Assembly: GCF_030064675.1 (NCBI RefSeq)
Contig: NZ_CP116413.1
Location: 9,019,501 to 9,083,500 of the forward strand
Direction: 5' to 3'
From: Crossiella sp. CA-258035
GTDB taxonomy: Bacteria; Actinomycetota; Actinomycetes; Mycobacteriales; Pseudonocardiaceae
DNA length: 64,000 nucleotides
Shown: one piece after another, positions 18,986 to 27,234 of the stretch
How the letters are laid out: each line of letters opens with the position of its first letter
Numbering within the stretch: the first letter of the stretch is position 1
Made by a program: the position numbers and the translations under genes
The notes under the pieces: model-generated
The model's database searches: none
Told to the model about the DNA's origin: nothing
Seen by the model: only the letters and a program-made list of their open reading frames with translations

Positions 18986-20035
18986 GTGCCTGATTACCTG
19001 CCTAAGGTGCGACAGGACCCGTTCACCCTCGGCGTGGCCTCCGGCGACCCCGAGCCGGACTCGGTGGTGCTCTGGACCCGCCTGACCGGCGCCCCGGACC
19101 TCCCGCTGGCCGTGCAGTGGCAGCTCAGCGCCGATCCGGCCGGCACCAGGGTGGTGCGCGCGGGGGAGACGGACGCGCTGCCCGAGTGGGGGCACAGCGT
19201 GCACGTCGAGGTGGACGGGCTGGAACCGAGCACCGAGTACTTCTTCCGCTTCCGGCACGGCAGGCACCTCTCGCTGACCGGGCGCACCCGCACCGCGCCG
19301 CACCCGGTCGCGCTCGAACCGCTGCGGCTGGCCGTGACCAGCGGCGAGGCCCTGCCGCAGCCCGCCGACCTGGTGCTCCGGCTCGGCGAGCACCGGCCGG
19401 CCGGCGGTGATCCGCGGGAGCGGGCGATGAGCCTGCTCACCCCGGCCGCGCAGCTGGCGCGGGCGAGTGCGCCGCAGGTGTCGGTGTGGGGGCCTGGCGA
19501 GCTGGCCGGGGAGTGGGTGGCGGCCTGCCGGGCCTACTACGAGCACCAGCCGCTGCGGGCGGCCTCGCGGCCGGACGGCGGGCGGATGCCGATCTACCGG
19601 AGCCTGCGCTGGGGGCGGTTGCTGGCGCTGCGGCTGGTGGACACCCAGCAGTACCGGCAGACCGGGTCGCTGCTGGGGGCGGGGCAGGAGCGCTGGCTGG
19701 CCGGGGAGCTGAGCAGGCGGCGGCCGCTGTGGGACGTGGTGGCCGGGCACGGGTCGGCGGCCGAGCTGACCGGGGAGCGGCTGGGCGCGCTGTGGCGGCG
19801 GGCCAGGGTGGACTCGCCGCTGGTGCTGCGCGGCGGGCCGGGACCGGCCGGGACCCGGCAGGTGGCCGGGGCGCCGGAACTGGCCCCCGGCACCGCCGGG
19901 TCGGTGCTGTGCGCGGTCGACGAGCTGGTGTGGCGGGCGGAGTTCCCCGGCCCTGGCGGACCGGGGAACCTCGCCTTCCCGCGTCAGTGCGCGGCGACCG
20001 CCTTGAGCGAGGGGTCGCCCTCGTCGGCGTGGTAG
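18986..20035 (+). CDS. Degenerate PhoD-like phosphatase
   Basis: The N-terminus (residues 11-33, DPFTLGVASGDPEPDSVVLW then TRL) is a classic PhoD N-terminal domain, followed by the Ig-like strand region (STEYFFRFRHG). The metallophosphatase part is shortened: AYYEHQPLR and VDTQQYR survive, but the LHLGD metal loop reads LRLGE, the WDDHE-type motif is gone and the C-terminal histidine motif is absent. At 349 residues it is well short of the usual 500 or so. The frame is still open, so it is either a recently inactivated gene or a non-catalytic derivative. No Tat signal is present. It overlaps the convergent symporter gene by 52 bp. Confidence 0.65.
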   Translation: MPDYLPKVRQDPFTLGVASGDPEPDSVVLWTRLTGAPDLPLAVQWQLSADPAGTRVVRAGETDALPEWGHSVHVEVDGLEPSTEYFFRFRHGRHLSLTGRTRTAPHPVALEPLRLAVTSGEALPQPADLVLRLGEHRPAGGDPRERAMSLLTPAAQLARASAPQVSVWGPGELAGEWVAACRAYYEHQPLRAASRPDGGRMPIYRSLRWGRLLALRLVDTQQYRQTGSLLGAGQERWLAGELSRRRPLWDVVAGHGSAAELTGERLGALWRRARVDSPLVLRGGPGPAGTRQVAGAPELAPGTAGSVLCAVDELVWRAEFPGPGGPGNLAFPRQCAATALSEGSPSSAW

Positions 20036-21636
20036 TCCTCGCCCTTGGTCTCATCGGTGCCGTTGAGCACCTTGAGCTGCCTGGCGATGATCGTGCCGAC
20101 CACCGCGACCACCAGGTTCACCACCAGCGCGACGAACCCGACGTAGATCTGCACCTTGGACCCGGCGAAGGGCTCCCAGCCGAGCAGGGACAGCTTGTCC
20201 AGGGTCAGCGCGGAACCGCCGAAGTGCGCGCGGCCCGCGGCCGGGTTCGGGATCTGGTAGAGCAGGTAGAAGCCGTAGCCCATACCGGCGATCCAGCCCG
20301 CGACCAGGCCCCACACGTGGAACCAGCGGGTGTAGAGCGCGATCGCCACCGCGGGCAGCGTCTGCAGGATGATCACGCCGCCGATCAGCTGCAGGTCGAT
20401 GGAGTACTGCGGGTCGACGAAGACGATGAAGGCGACCGCGCCGAACTTGACCACCAGCGAGGCCAGCTTGGCCTGCTGCGCCTCCTGCTTCGGCGAGGCG
20501 TCCTTCTTCAGGTACTCCTTGTAGATGTTGCGGGTCCACAGGTTGGCCGCGGCGATGGACATGATCGCGGCTGGCACCAGCGCGCCGATGCCGATCGCGG
20601 CGAAAGCGATACCGGCGAACCAGCCGGGGAACTGCTGGTCGAAGAGCACCGGCACGATGGTGTTGGAGTCCGGCCGCCCGGTGGCGTTGTTCATCAACGG
20701 CTTGGTGCCCGCGGTCAGCGCCACGTAGCCGAGCAGCGCCAGCAGGCCCAGCAGCAGCGAGTAGGCGGGCAGCGCGACCATGTTCTTCTTGATCACGTTG
20801 CGGCCCCTGGAGGCCAGGATGCCGGTCAGCGAGTGCGGGTAGAGGAACAGCGCCAGCGCCGAGCCCAGCGCCAGGGTGGCGTACTGGAGCTGGTTGTTCG
20901 CGTTCAGCAGCAGCGAGCCCTTGGGCTGGCCGTTGGCGTTGGGCTGCGACAGCAGCTCGGAGGAGCGCTCGAAGATCGTGGTCCAGCCGCCCAGCTTGGC
21001 CGGCAGGTAGATCACCGCGACCAGGATCACGATGTAGATCAGCGTGTCCTTGACGAAGGCGATCAGCGCCGGGGCGCGCAGGCCGGACTGGTAGGTGTAG
21101 ACGGCCAGGATCAGGAAGCCGATGAACAGCGGCAGGTGCCCGAGCAGGCCGCTGCCGTTGAAGCCCATGGTGCGCAGCACCGCTTCCAGCCCCACCAGCT
21201 GCAATGCGATGTAGGGCATGGTGGCGATGATGCCGGTGACCGCGATCAGCAGGGCCAGGATGCGCGAGCCGTAGCGGCCGCGGACGAAGTCGGCCGGGGT
21301 CACGTAGCCGTGCACCCTGGACACCGACCACATGCGCAGCAGCGGCAGGAACACCAGCGGGTACAGGATCACCGTGTAGGGCAGCGCGAAGAAGCCCATC
21401 GCGCCCGCGCCGAAGATCAGCGCCGGCACCGCGACGAAGGTGTAGGCGGTGTAGAGGTCGCCGCCGACCAGGAACCAGGTGATCCAGGAGCCGAACTTGC
21501 GGCCACCGAGGCCCCACTCGTCGAGGTGGTCGAGGGTGTCACCGGCCTTCCACTTGGATGCCACGAACCCGAGCACCGTCACCAGCAGGAACAACACCGC
21601 GAAGACGATCAGCTGGGGCCACTGGATCTCGCTCAC
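19984..21636 (-). CDS. Sodium:solute symporter (monocarboxylate type)
   Basis: This 550-residue SSS-family transporter has about 13 transmembrane segments. Features include the family motifs WGLGGRKFGSWITWFLVGGD, the RVHGYVTPADFVRGRYGS loop and a cytoplasmic C-terminus. The MctP/MctC-like layout and the preceding DUF3311 gene suggest uptake of short monocarboxylates or amino acids coupled to sodium or protons. Its ATG overlaps the DUF3311 stop (ATGA). The 3' end runs into the degenerate PhoD gene. Confidence 0.9.
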   Translation of the reverse strand: MSEIQWPQLIVFAVLFLLVTVLGFVASKWKAGDTLDHLDEWGLGGRKFGSWITWFLVGGDLYTAYTFVAVPALIFGAGAMGFFALPYTVILYPLVFLPLLRMWSVSRVHGYVTPADFVRGRYGSRILALLIAVTGIIATMPYIALQLVGLEAVLRTMGFNGSGLLGHLPLFIGFLILAVYTYQSGLRAPALIAFVKDTLIYIVILVAVIYLPAKLGGWTTIFERSSELLSQPNANGQPKGSLLLNANNQLQYATLALGSALALFLYPHSLTGILASRGRNVIKKNMVALPAYSLLLGLLALLGYVALTAGTKPLMNNATGRPDSNTIVPVLFDQQFPGWFAGIAFAAIGIGALVPAAIMSIAAANLWTRNIYKEYLKKDASPKQEAQQAKLASLVVKFGAVAFIVFVDPQYSIDLQLIGGVIILQTLPAVAIALYTRWFHVWGLVAGWIAGMGYGFYLLYQIPNPAAGRAHFGGSALTLDKLSLLGWEPFAGSKVQIYVGFVALVVNLVVAVVGTIIARQLKVLNGTDETKGEDYHADEGDPSLKAVAAH

Positions 21637-21923
21637 GCCTTGTCCCCCTCGTCCAGCCGGTCCACGTCGAGGCGGTCCGGCGCGTCCGTGACCACCGGCT
21701 CGTCCCTGGTCTTGAGGTAGACCAGCCCGACGCAGACCACGCCCAGCGGCACGAAGGCGAACTGCGACCAGTAGAAGAACGGCAGGCCGAGCAGCCGCGG
21801 CTCATCAAAGTTGATCATCGGGGTGACCAGCATCAGCAGTGGCACCACGAGCAGCAGGTTCCACCAGTTCCAGCGCAGCCCGCTGGGGCGCGCAGAGACC
21901 GGTGGTGACGAACCAGACGGCAT
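21633..21923 (-). CDS. DUF3311 small membrane protein
   Basis: This 96-residue protein has two predicted transmembrane helices (WNLLLVVPLLMLVTPMIN and FAFVPLGVVCVGLVYL) joined by the conserved LLGLPFFYWSQF. DUF3311 proteins are nearly always encoded directly before a sodium:solute symporter and are considered an accessory subunit. Here the overlap is ATGA, so the two are coupled. Confidence 0.88.
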   Translation of the reverse strand: MPSGSSPPVSARPSGLRWNWWNLLLVVPLLMLVTPMINFDEPRLLGLPFFYWSQFAFVPLGVVCVGLVYLKTRDEPVVTDAPDRLDVDRLDEGDKA

Positions 21924-22133
21924 CGAACTCCTCCGTTGTCCTCCCCCGCGGGCCTGCCACCGCTACGGTGACCTTGCCGGGCGCGGATGTGTCGCGGATG
22001 TTAGGCATGTGTGGCAATGGTCGTCATCGGGCAGCAGGAAAACCCTGTGTTCGAAGTGCCCGAATCGTGACCATCAGGGCACCAGCCGTACGGCACGGTA
22101 GCCGCACGATCACGGTCAGCGAGGGAGGCGAGC

Positions 22134-23000
22134 ATGCGGAGAGCAGCACTGGCGCTCACGCTGTCCGCGCTGCTGGCCGCCGGGTGCACCACCGGCGCGA
22201 CCGTGGCGGGCGAGCCGGTCTCGGTGAGCGGTGTGGTGCCGGTGCGTCCGAGCACGAAGCTGACCGCGCCGCCGGAGGAGAAGCTGCCCGGCGTGGGCGA
22301 GTGCTTCGACGCCAAGGTGCTGGGCCGGGTGCCCTGCGCGCGCTCGCACGAGGCCGAGGTGACCTGGCTGGAGACGCTGCCGCAGCACCTGCCCAAGGCC
22401 TACCCCGACGACTCGACCCTGCTGGCCACCTCGATCCCGCGGTGCGCGGAGAAGCTCACCGAGTACATGGGCAGCGAGGCCGCCCCGGCCAGCAGGCTGC
22501 GGGTGGGCGCGATCTGGCCGGACAAGGCGCTGTGGGCCACCGGGCAGCACTACGTGATCTGCACCGTGGTCGAGGTCGGCCCGGACGGCGCGCCGGTCAG
22601 CCGCACCGGCTCGCTCAAGGACGCGCTGAAGAAGGACTTCTGGGCCTACCAGCTGTGCACGGCCGGTTCGCCGTCGAAGGCGGAGACGCTGGTCGGCGTG
22701 CCGTGCAACCAGCCGCACGTGGGTGAGGCGCTGCCCTCGGTGAAGAACCTGGGCAAGAGCAGCGACAAGATCCCGTCGGCCGAGCAGCTGCACGCCACCA
22801 TGGACAAGCACTGCAAGCAGGTGGTCATCGACTACCTGCTCGCGCCGGAGGGCCGCCCGGACGTGGCGACCAGCTGGCGGGTGCCCTCCGAACGCGACTG
22901 GTCGGAGGGCTACACCGTCGGCACCTGTTTCGCCGAGACGAACAAGCCGGTCTCCAAGACCGTCCGCGGCATCGGCGGTCAGGCCGAGCTACCGGCCTGA
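22134..23000 (+). CDS. Septum formation family lipoprotein
   Basis: This 288-residue predicted lipoprotein has a signal peptide with lipobox LAAGC (Cys18). The mature domain has paired cysteine motifs (GECFDAKV...VPCARSHEAEV, then LCTAGS...VGVPCNQPHVGE) typical of the actinobacterial septum-formation family. It should sit on the outer face of the membrane; its molecular role in division is poorly defined. The ATG follows GGGAGGCGAGC. The 3' end overlaps a small minus-strand gene by 12 bp. Confidence 0.82.
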   Translation: MRRAALALTLSALLAAGCTTGATVAGEPVSVSGVVPVRPSTKLTAPPEEKLPGVGECFDAKVLGRVPCARSHEAEVTWLETLPQHLPKAYPDDSTLLATSIPRCAEKLTEYMGSEAAPASRLRVGAIWPDKALWATGQHYVICTVVEVGPDGAPVSRTGSLKDALKKDFWAYQLCTAGSPSKAETLVGVPCNQPHVGEALPSVKNLGKSSDKIPSAEQLHATMDKHCKQVVIDYLLAPEGRPDVATSWRVPSERDWSEGYTVGTCFAETNKPVSKTVRGIGGQAELPA

Positions 23001-23123
23001 CCCGGTGGGCAGGCGCTCGTGGGTGCGCGCGTCCAGCTCCGCCCCCGGACGTTCCCCCTGCTGCGCCAGCAGAACCATCACCACGGCGGCCACAGCAAGC
23101 ACGAGCATCGCCAGCCCGGCCAT
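22989..23123 (-). CDS. 44-residue single-TM peptide
   Basis: This small gene encodes 44 residues: an N-terminal helix (MAGLAMLVLAVAAVVMVLLA) followed by a charged tail (QQGERPGAELDARTHERLPT, then GSGR). The ATG is preceded by a strong GGGAGG with 6-nt spacing, which supports real translation. The C-terminal 12 bp overlap the septum-formation gene. It could be a membrane-anchored regulatory or toxin-like small protein. No family was recognised. Confidence 0.6.
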   Translation of the reverse strand: MAGLAMLVLAVAAVVMVLLAQQGERPGAELDARTHERLPTGSGR

Positions 23124-23257
23124 GGTACACCTCCCTACTTCTCGCTGATTTTCCCCTTACGTACTCCCCTGAAGACGCCCTGAGTGTGGTCCAGGTTCAC
23201 TGCGCGCTCCACCGTTTTTCCTTAGCGTGACCAACAGGCGCACTGAGGGGAGCACGG

Positions 23258-24739
23258 GTGAACGCCCAGCACCGCACCAAGAACCGCACCATCGGGCTTG
23301 TCTTGCTCAGCACGGTTTTCCTTTCCCTGACAACGACTCCGGCCCTCGCCCAGGCCGATCCGCTGACCGGCCAGCAGCTGTCCTGGCGACCCTGCTTCGA
23401 CCCGGCGAACCCGCCACCGAACCCACCGGCGAACTTCGCGCGCCTGGAGTGCGCGGAGTTCCAGGCCCCGCTGGACTGGCACCGGCCGGGGCACAAGAAG
23501 ATCAGCATCGCGGTGAGCCGGATCAGGGCCACCGGCCCGGCGGCAGGCGTGCTGTTCACCAACCCCGGCGGACCGGGCTCGCCCGGCCGCAGGCTGCCGC
23601 TGTCGCTGTCCCGCCGCACCGAGCTGGCCGAGCGCTTCGACCTCATCGGCATCGACCCGCGCGGCACCGGCGCCAGCTCACCGGTCCGCTGCGCGCCACC
23701 GGCTGCCGCTGACCAAGCGCTGCCGCTGGACCCGAGGGACCGCACTCCGGCCAACCTGACCGCCATGCAGGACCAGGCCGAGCGGATCATCCGCGACTGC
23801 CAGGTCTTCCTCGGCGAGCGGGCCGCGACCACCACCACCGCGCAGACCGCCCGCGACCTGGACCTGCTGCGCCACCTGCTCGGCCAGCGAAAGATCAACT
23901 TCCTCGGCATCTCCGCCGGGACCTGGCTGGCCACGCACTACGCCACCCTGTTCCCGCACCGGGCCGGCCGGTTCGCGCTCGACTCGGCCATGGACGCCAC
24001 CGGCAGCTGGGAGAGCACCCAGGCCACGCTGCCGATGGCCTACGAGCGCCGGTTCCGCGAGGGCTTCCTGCCCTGGCTGGCGCAGCGCCACGCGACCTAC
24101 GGCTGGGGCCAGACCCCGGCCGCCGCACATGCCCGGTACGAGGGATTGCGTGCCCGCCTGGCAACGGCTCCGGTCAACGGGATCAACGGGGCCGTGCTGG
24201 ACGCGATCATCCTCGGCGGCCTCGGCCACGCCGCCGCCTTCCCCGGCCTGGCCGGACAGCTGGTCGCACTCGACAAGGGGCAGGCCGCCCCGCAGTCCGC
24301 GCCGCCCGGCTCGGACATCCTCAACCCGGACCCGGCCAGCTACGGCGCGGTCTACACCGCGATCCGCTGCAACGACACGCCATCCCGGTTCACCAGGGCC
24401 TCGCTGGTCGCCGACTCGGCCCGGCTGGGCCAGCAGTACCCGCTCTACGGCTGGGCCCAGGTGGTCAACGACTGCCTCGGCTGGCAGCGGCCGGACCTGC
24501 CGGTCGTGCGGGTCACCGGCCACGGACTGCCGCCGATGCTGATCGTGCAGTCCGAACAGGACCCGAAGACGCCGATCGAGGGCGCGCGCCGCCTGCAGCA
24601 GCGCCTGCCCGGCTCCCGGTTGCTGGTCGTCGCGGGTGGCGACCACGGCCTCTACCTCGGCAACCCGTGCGTGAACACCGCGGTCGAGGCATTCCTCGCC
24701 CACGGCACACTTCCTGAGGGGGAAACCAGATGTCCTTGA
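23258..24739 (+). CDS. Secreted alpha/beta hydrolase, S33 aminopeptidase-like (copy 1)
   Basis: This 493-residue exported enzyme has a signal peptide (about residues 10-32, ending ALAQA) and the tripeptidyl aminopeptidase/TAP-like layout. The oxyanion segment is FTNPGGPG, the nucleophile Ser is in GISAGTW, an acid follows in VQSEQDPKTP and the histidine is in GGDHGLY. Cysteine-containing motifs WRPCFD and RCNDTP are family typical. The GTG start follows GAGGGGAGC. The last ten bases overlap the next paralogue, so they are coupled. It probably trims peptides or hydrolyses esters outside the cell. Confidence 0.88.
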   Translation: MNAQHRTKNRTIGLVLLSTVFLSLTTTPALAQADPLTGQQLSWRPCFDPANPPPNPPANFARLECAEFQAPLDWHRPGHKKISIAVSRIRATGPAAGVLFTNPGGPGSPGRRLPLSLSRRTELAERFDLIGIDPRGTGASSPVRCAPPAAADQALPLDPRDRTPANLTAMQDQAERIIRDCQVFLGERAATTTTAQTARDLDLLRHLLGQRKINFLGISAGTWLATHYATLFPHRAGRFALDSAMDATGSWESTQATLPMAYERRFREGFLPWLAQRHATYGWGQTPAAAHARYEGLRARLATAPVNGINGAVLDAIILGGLGHAAAFPGLAGQLVALDKGQAAPQSAPPGSDILNPDPASYGAVYTAIRCNDTPSRFTRASLVADSARLGQQYPLYGWAQVVNDCLGWQRPDLPVVRVTGHGLPPMLIVQSEQDPKTPIEGARRLQQRLPGSRLLVVAGGDHGLYLGNPCVNTAVEAFLAHGTLPEGETRCP

Positions 24740-26280
24740 GGCACAAGGCAACCGTGCTGGCGGTCGCCGCCGCACTGCTCGCCGCGCCCGCGGCCGCCTT
24801 CGCCACCGAGTCCACCCCGAGCCGCTACCTCAGCCAGCGCCTGGACTGGAAACCCTGCTTCGACCAGGCCAACCCGCCACCCGGCCTGCCACCGGGCGGG
24901 ACCGCGCTGGAATGCGCCAGCTACACCGCGCCGATGAACTGGCGCCGCCCGCGTGAGGGCAAGGACATCACCGTGGCGATCACCCGGCTGCGCGCCACCG
25001 GCGTCCGCCAGGGCGTGCTGTTCACCAACCCCGGCGGACCGGGCGAGGCGGGCCGGTCCTTCCCGCTGAACTTCCTGGCCGCCGGCCAGCACGCGGTGCT
25101 GGCCAGCCAGGACGTCTACGGCATCGACGTGCGCGGCACCGGCGGCAGCAGCCAGGTCAGCTGCCAGCCCACCGCGCCCTCGCCGCTGCCGGATTGGCGG
25201 GACCGCAGCCCGGCCAACCTGGCGAAGTTCCTGGCGGTCAACGACACCATCGCCCGCGACTGCCAGAACAGCGAACTGGGCAAGTACGTCAACACCGAGC
25301 AGACCGCGCACGACCTCGACCTGCTGCGCCACCTGCTCGGTGAACACAAGATCAACTATTACGGGGTGTCCGGCGGCGCCTGGCTCGGCCCGTTCTACAC
25401 CACCTACTTCCCGCACCGGGTGGGCCGGTTCGTGCTGGACTCGGTCCCCGATGTCACCGCGACCTGGCAGCACCTGCTCAACGACCAGGCCCGTGCCATG
25501 GAACGCCGGTTCCGCACCGACTTCCTGCCCTGGCTGGCTCGGCACCACGACCGCTACGGCTGGGGCCGCACCGCGGCCGAGACGGGTGCGACGTACGAGA
25601 CCGTGCGGGCCCGGCTGGCCGCGAAACCCGTTGAGGTGCAAGGAAGACTGCTGGGCGGCGCGGACCTCGACATGGTGATCGTTGGCGCCCAGGGGCAGAA
25701 GGACTACTTCCCCGGCGCCGCGGCGAACCTGGCCCTGCTCAAGCGGCTCAGCGAGGGCGGCCCGGCGGCGGAGTCCGCGCCAGGACAGGACATCCTCACC
25801 CCGGATCCGAACAGCCAGACCGGCACCGCGTTGTCCATCGTCTGCAACGACACGCCCTACCGCGGCGGCCGGGCGGGCACCATCGCCGAGTCCGCGCGGC
25901 TGGGACGGCAGTACCCGCTGCTGGGCTGGCAGAAGATCGTGCAGCAGTGCATGTCCTGGCAGCGCCCCGAGTTCCGGCTGCCCGAGGTCACCGGCCGCGG
26001 CCTGCCGCCGATGCTGCTGGTGAACTCCGTGCGCGACCCGCAGACCCCGATCGAGGGCGCGCAGCGGGCCCAGCGGGTGCTGCCCAAGGGCTCGCCGCTG
26101 CTGGTGGTCGCCGACGAGGGCGACCACTGGATGTACCTGCGCGGCAACGCCTGCGTGGACGCCAGGGTCAGCGCCTACCTGACCACCGGCGCGCTGCCTG
26201 CCAACGGCAGCACCTGCGCGGGCGAGCCGATGCCGGACCCGGCGGCCAAGCCACGGCCGCCGTTCCCGGCGATCAGCTAG
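24730..26280 (+). CDS. Secreted alpha/beta hydrolase, S33 aminopeptidase-like (copy 2)
   Basis: This 516-residue paralogue of the preceding gene has a signal peptide ending AAFATES. It shows WKPCFD, FTNPGGPGEAG, the nucleophile Ser in GVSGGAW, an acid in VNSVRDPQTP and a histidine in EGDHWMY. A proline-rich C-terminal extension (AKPRPPFP) is added. The overlap with copy 1 and the strong similarity in order of motifs point to tandem duplication. Substrate specificity is not predictable. Confidence 0.88.
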   Translation: MSLRHKATVLAVAAALLAAPAAAFATESTPSRYLSQRLDWKPCFDQANPPPGLPPGGTALECASYTAPMNWRRPREGKDITVAITRLRATGVRQGVLFTNPGGPGEAGRSFPLNFLAAGQHAVLASQDVYGIDVRGTGGSSQVSCQPTAPSPLPDWRDRSPANLAKFLAVNDTIARDCQNSELGKYVNTEQTAHDLDLLRHLLGEHKINYYGVSGGAWLGPFYTTYFPHRVGRFVLDSVPDVTATWQHLLNDQARAMERRFRTDFLPWLARHHDRYGWGRTAAETGATYETVRARLAAKPVEVQGRLLGGADLDMVIVGAQGQKDYFPGAAANLALLKRLSEGGPAAESAPGQDILTPDPNSQTGTALSIVCNDTPYRGGRAGTIAESARLGRQYPLLGWQKIVQQCMSWQRPEFRLPEVTGRGLPPMLLVNSVRDPQTPIEGAQRAQRVLPKGSPLLVVADEGDHWMYLRGNACVDARVSAYLTTGALPANGSTCAGEPMPDPAAKPRPPFPAIS

Positions 26281-27133
26281 CGCGAGCCAGCTCACCGGCG
26301 TACCCGCCGAGCAGGTGCGCCGACTCCGCCGGTGGCAGGGCCAGGTGCTCCAGCACCGCCCAGGCCTCCCGCGCCCGGTCCACCTCGGCCGCGGTCTGCA
26401 GGAAGGTGTGCGTGCCCGCCGTGGGCACGCACACCAGGGTGGGCGCGTCGGCGAACTCCAGGATGGTCATCGACCCGCGCAGTCCGGGATGCGCGCCCCG
26501 GCTGCCGGGCAGCACCCGCAGGGTGACGTTGGGCCGGTCCGCCAGCACGCACAGCGCCTGTAGCTGGCGGGCCAGCACACCCTGCCCGCCGATCGGCCGC
26601 TGCAACGCGCTCTCCTCCACCACGCAGTGCAGGTTCGGCGGGGTGGGCCTGGCCAGCACCATCTGCCTGGTCATGGTGGCCGCGACCTGGCGGCCCAGGT
26701 CGGGCTCGTGCAGCCGGTGGTCCATGCCGCCCAGCGCGGACCTGGCGTACTCGGCGGTCTGCAGCAGGCTGGGCACCATGGCCAGCTCGTAGTCGCGCAC
26801 CACCGCGGCCTCGTCCTCGAGGCCGATCAGCTGGCGCAGGTCGGCGGGCAGCCTCGAGCCGGGAGCCTGCCACCAGCCGGGGTTGGCCGCCGCGCCCACC
26901 TGGGCGAGCAGCTCGGCCCGCTGCTGCGCGGGCACCTGGTACAGGGTGAGCAGGGCGTTCACGTCATCGACGTGCAGGCCGCGCCGCCCGGTCTCCATGC
27001 GTTGCACCTTGGTCACCGAGACGCCGAGGGCGATCGCGACCTGATGCAGGGTGAGGCGGTTGGCCTTGCGCAGGGTGCGCAGCACGGCACACACCCTGCG
27101 GGCGCGAGTGGCGGGACCAGGACGTTCGGGCAT
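26273..27133 (-). CDS. XRE family regulator with DUF5753
   Basis: This 286-residue protein has an N-terminal helix-turn-helix (LHQVAIALGVSVTKVQRMETG) and the C-terminal DUF5753 domain that is common in Streptomyces and Pseudonocardiaceae regulators, with IGLEDEAAVVRDYE and VPSLLQTAEYA motifs. The ATG at 27133 is preferred; a GTG nine bases upstream (27142) is possible. Many such genes pair with small DUF397 proteins, but none is present here. It overlaps the convergent hydrolase by eight bp. Confidence 0.88.
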   Translation of the reverse strand: MPERPGPATRARRVCAVLRTLRKANRLTLHQVAIALGVSVTKVQRMETGRRGLHVDDVNALLTLYQVPAQQRAELLAQVGAAANPGWWQAPGSRLPADLRQLIGLEDEAAVVRDYELAMVPSLLQTAEYARSALGGMDHRLHEPDLGRQVAATMTRQMVLARPTPPNLHCVVEESALQRPIGGQGVLARQLQALCVLADRPNVTLRVLPGSRGAHPGLRGSMTILEFADAPTLVCVPTAGTHTFLQTAAEVDRAREAWAVLEHLALPPAESAHLLGGYAGELARAS

Positions 27134-27142
27134 GCACTTCAC

Positions 27143-27166
27143 TGTGTCCCTTGCCACAGGGTCACA
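27143..27166. promoter_or_regulatory. Possible operator upstream of XRE gene
   Basis: TGTGTCCC (27143-27150) and GGGTCACA (27159-27166) form an imperfect inverted repeat (seven of eight pairs) in the presumed promoter of the XRE gene. It could be an autoregulatory site. Confidence 0.3.
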
Positions 27167-27174
27167 CAAACCAG

Positions 27175-27216
27175 GCTCGGGGCCCGGCGGACGACGCTGG
27201 CCACCGGGCCCCGAGC
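27175..27216. terminator. Intrinsic terminator of pckA
   Basis: GCTCGGGGCCCGG and CCGGGCCCCGAGC pair perfectly (13 bp) around a 16-nt loop. The hairpin lies 19 bp after the pckA stop and separates it from the XRE gene downstream on the same strand. Confidence 0.75.
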
Positions 27217-27234
27217 TCTGGTGCGTGATGCTGA

